Positions 26,549 to 27,703 of a stretch of 27,703 nucleotides of DNA are shown piece by piece (positions within the stretch are counted from its first letter, which is position 1; every line of letters starts with the position of its first letter). The DNA is from a virus: positions 1 through 27,703 of IMG/VR virus record IMGVR_UViG_3300045884_000241. One strand, written 5' to 3'. The position numbers and the translations under genes are program-made. Under the pieces are notes generated by a model. That model had not been told where the DNA came from and did not search any database. It saw only the letters and a list, made by a program, of their open reading frames with translations.

Positions 26549-27703
26549 ATGGCACTTGAAAACTGGACATTAGTAGGCCCTGCGGTCAAGACAGAAAACT
26601 TAGGCCCCTTGCAATACAAGATTGCCAAGGGATTTAACGCAACGTTCTCGACATTCAACCCAGGCAACTCTGGCGTACCGATTACGTATTACATCGGCTG
26701 GGATTCCGCCCCTGGTTCCTCTTCCTCAAGTAGCGGCGGGGGCCATTGGACCATTGACACAAACAACGTCCAAAACTTCCTGTCGGACTGTCTCGGATAC
26801 AGCTACGTCATTCCAACGGGCGACCCCGATGAACCCTATTTTCTAAGACGCATTTTGCCCGACAGTCTTTTTGATTGGCCCGTGTTCTATGCCCAGTCCG
26901 CCAAGGTTGAGGGCATAGGCGCACCAGGCGAAAGCCCATACACGTTTGAAATTGATTATCCCGTTGCCAAAGTTACGGTTGACTACAAGCCGTTTGATTT
27001 CCGTTTGTTGGAAGACAACGAATTATCGGGAAACCTGGGTCAAGAATTGGAGCGATACGTAACCAGAGGCATGGGATTTGAACAACAAATGTTGACCCTA
27101 AACGGCAACATGAAATATTGCACTGTGCCGAAAGACAACGTAGCAACCCCGCCAGGTAAAATCACTGGTACACAAGAATTCAATTTCACTTGGCATCAAG
27201 TTCCTGCGCTGCAAGGGAACCCGTTTACCCCGCCTAATCTGCAAGCCATCATCGATTGCCTTGGAAGAGTAAACAGCGTTCCTTTTGATACCGTTGCGGG
27301 CTTGAACTCGCCAGCAGGTACAGTCCTGTTCATGTCGGCTGATGTAAAGATGGAATTACCATCGCTGGGCGGATCAGAGGCCCAATCATTCTTGACCTTT
27401 GGCGGTTTGTATTACTGGACGATAACCATGAAATTCCTGGTTCGGAACAACGGGGTTTATTCGGCTATGCGAGGACAGCCTGGAAACCCAGGGGGATTCG
27501 GCAACACCGATTTGAACGGAGTTGTTCAGGGACACAATTTCATTTACCGCATAACAGGCCCCAGCTCATTGCGAAAGCCTTTCTGGGATTTGATAACGGC
27601 GGATGGAAACTTTACGGTAACAGCAGGAACCCCTCCAACAGTTGACGGAATAACGATCTATGAATCGGCGGATTTGAACACGTTGTTTACAATCACTGGC
27701 TAA
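26549..27703 (+). CDS. Virion/tail protein downstream of tape measure, 384 aa
   Basis: The ATG at 26549 (MALENWTLVGPAVK) is preceded by CCTACATACAGGT; a TTG opening at 26525 overlaps the control elements and is rejected. It is a strand-rich protein with a Ser/Gly linker (G-S-S-S-S-S-S-G-G-G, about residues 56-65) after an N-terminal segment. Long beta-type stretches follow (T-F-E-I-D-Y-P-V-A-K-V-T-V-D-Y, Y-Y-W-T-I-T-M-K-F-L-V-R), with no catalytic motif. Proteins directly after the tape measure are usually distal tail or adsorption proteins, so a distal-tail role is likely from context. The stop codon is the last three bases of the window, so the gene is complete. No family recognised. Confidence 0.6.
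   Translation: MALENWTLVGPAVKTENLGPLQYKIAKGFNATFSTFNPGNSGVPITYYIGWDSAPGSSSSSSGGGHWTIDTNNVQNFLSDCLGYSYVIPTGDPDEPYFLRRILPDSLFDWPVFYAQSAKVEGIGAPGESPYTFEIDYPVAKVTVDYKPFDFRLLEDNELSGNLGQELERYVTRGMGFEQQMLTLNGNMKYCTVPKDNVATPPGKITGTQEFNFTWHQVPALQGNPFTPPNLQAIIDCLGRVNSVPFDTVAGLNSPAGTVLFMSADVKMELPSLGGSEAQSFLTFGGLYYWTITMKFLVRNNGVYSAMRGQPGNPGGFGNTDLNGVVQGHNFIYRITGPSSLRKPFWDLITADGNFTVTAGTPPTVDGITIYESADLNTLFTITG

Noticed and set aside
1-27703. CRISPR arrays, tRNA or rRNA genes
   Set aside because: No regularly spaced repeats and no cloverleaf or rRNA-like stretch were recognised on either strand.

Overview
The window is the structural and accessory part of a tailed-phage genome (prophage or free phage; the sequence does not decide which). 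It has an HK97-type head and a long, probably non-contractile (siphovirus-like) tail. A planctomycete host is my inference. It rests on the small winged-helix-like domain ending in GLVYQV that occurs in two proteins here, the secreted SNase with a C-terminal Cys/His motif, and the small serine recombinase. It is not proven. The sequence is of balanced base composition, and no rRNA, tRNA or CRISPR array was recognised.

Layout. 1-2541: small genes of unknown function (including a zinc-ribbon protein, a two-part protein with a possible internal start, and a 26-residue membrane peptide), with repeated leader elements. 2542-3127: a gene-free stretch with inverted repeats, in front of a small serine recombinase and a membrane protein (3128-4134) that ends at a strong terminator. 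4274-5893: an isolated gene, bounded by terminators, encoding an HNH nuclease joined to a DGQH(R/K) domain. 5991-7986: terminase small and large subunits. 8065-9630: a DUF4238 cargo gene with its own extended -10 promoter, and an unknown gene. 9633-12447: a minus-strand block of six genes (MT-A70 adenine methyltransferase, winged-helix-like protein, secreted SNase, two zinc-binding proteins, one unknown). 12513-17628: portal/MuF fusion, two small proteins, prohead protease, terminator, major capsid protein. 17725-18642: minus-strand AAA+ ATPase behind a repressible-looking promoter. 18829-20315: two minus-strand glycosyltransferases. 20348-27703: head-tail adaptor, stopper, gp10-like protein, tail terminator, tail tube, two chaperone-like proteins, tape measure protein and a further virion protein.

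The plus-strand genes make one morphogenesis programme in the usual order (terminase, portal, protease, capsid, connectors, tail). It is cut into pieces by three antisense cargo cassettes. The non-coding DNA repeats a small set of elements. (i) An ACTCTAAATA-like box lies 4-6 nt before start codons that mostly lack a Shine-Dalgarno sequence. (ii) A CCTAYATAC box lies before the capsid, tail tube and last virion gene, the first two followed by 5' leader hairpins. (iii) TGTCA(GG) half-sites cluster in gene-boundary regions, most densely upstream of the ATPase. (iv) A GCGTTTA...ACTGTACC element lies before three small genes. Together they suggest a phage-specific regulatory code, and this is the most interesting part of the window. 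The best candidate for a new protein system is the HNH-DGQHK gene, followed by the methyltransferase/SNase/zinc-protein block.
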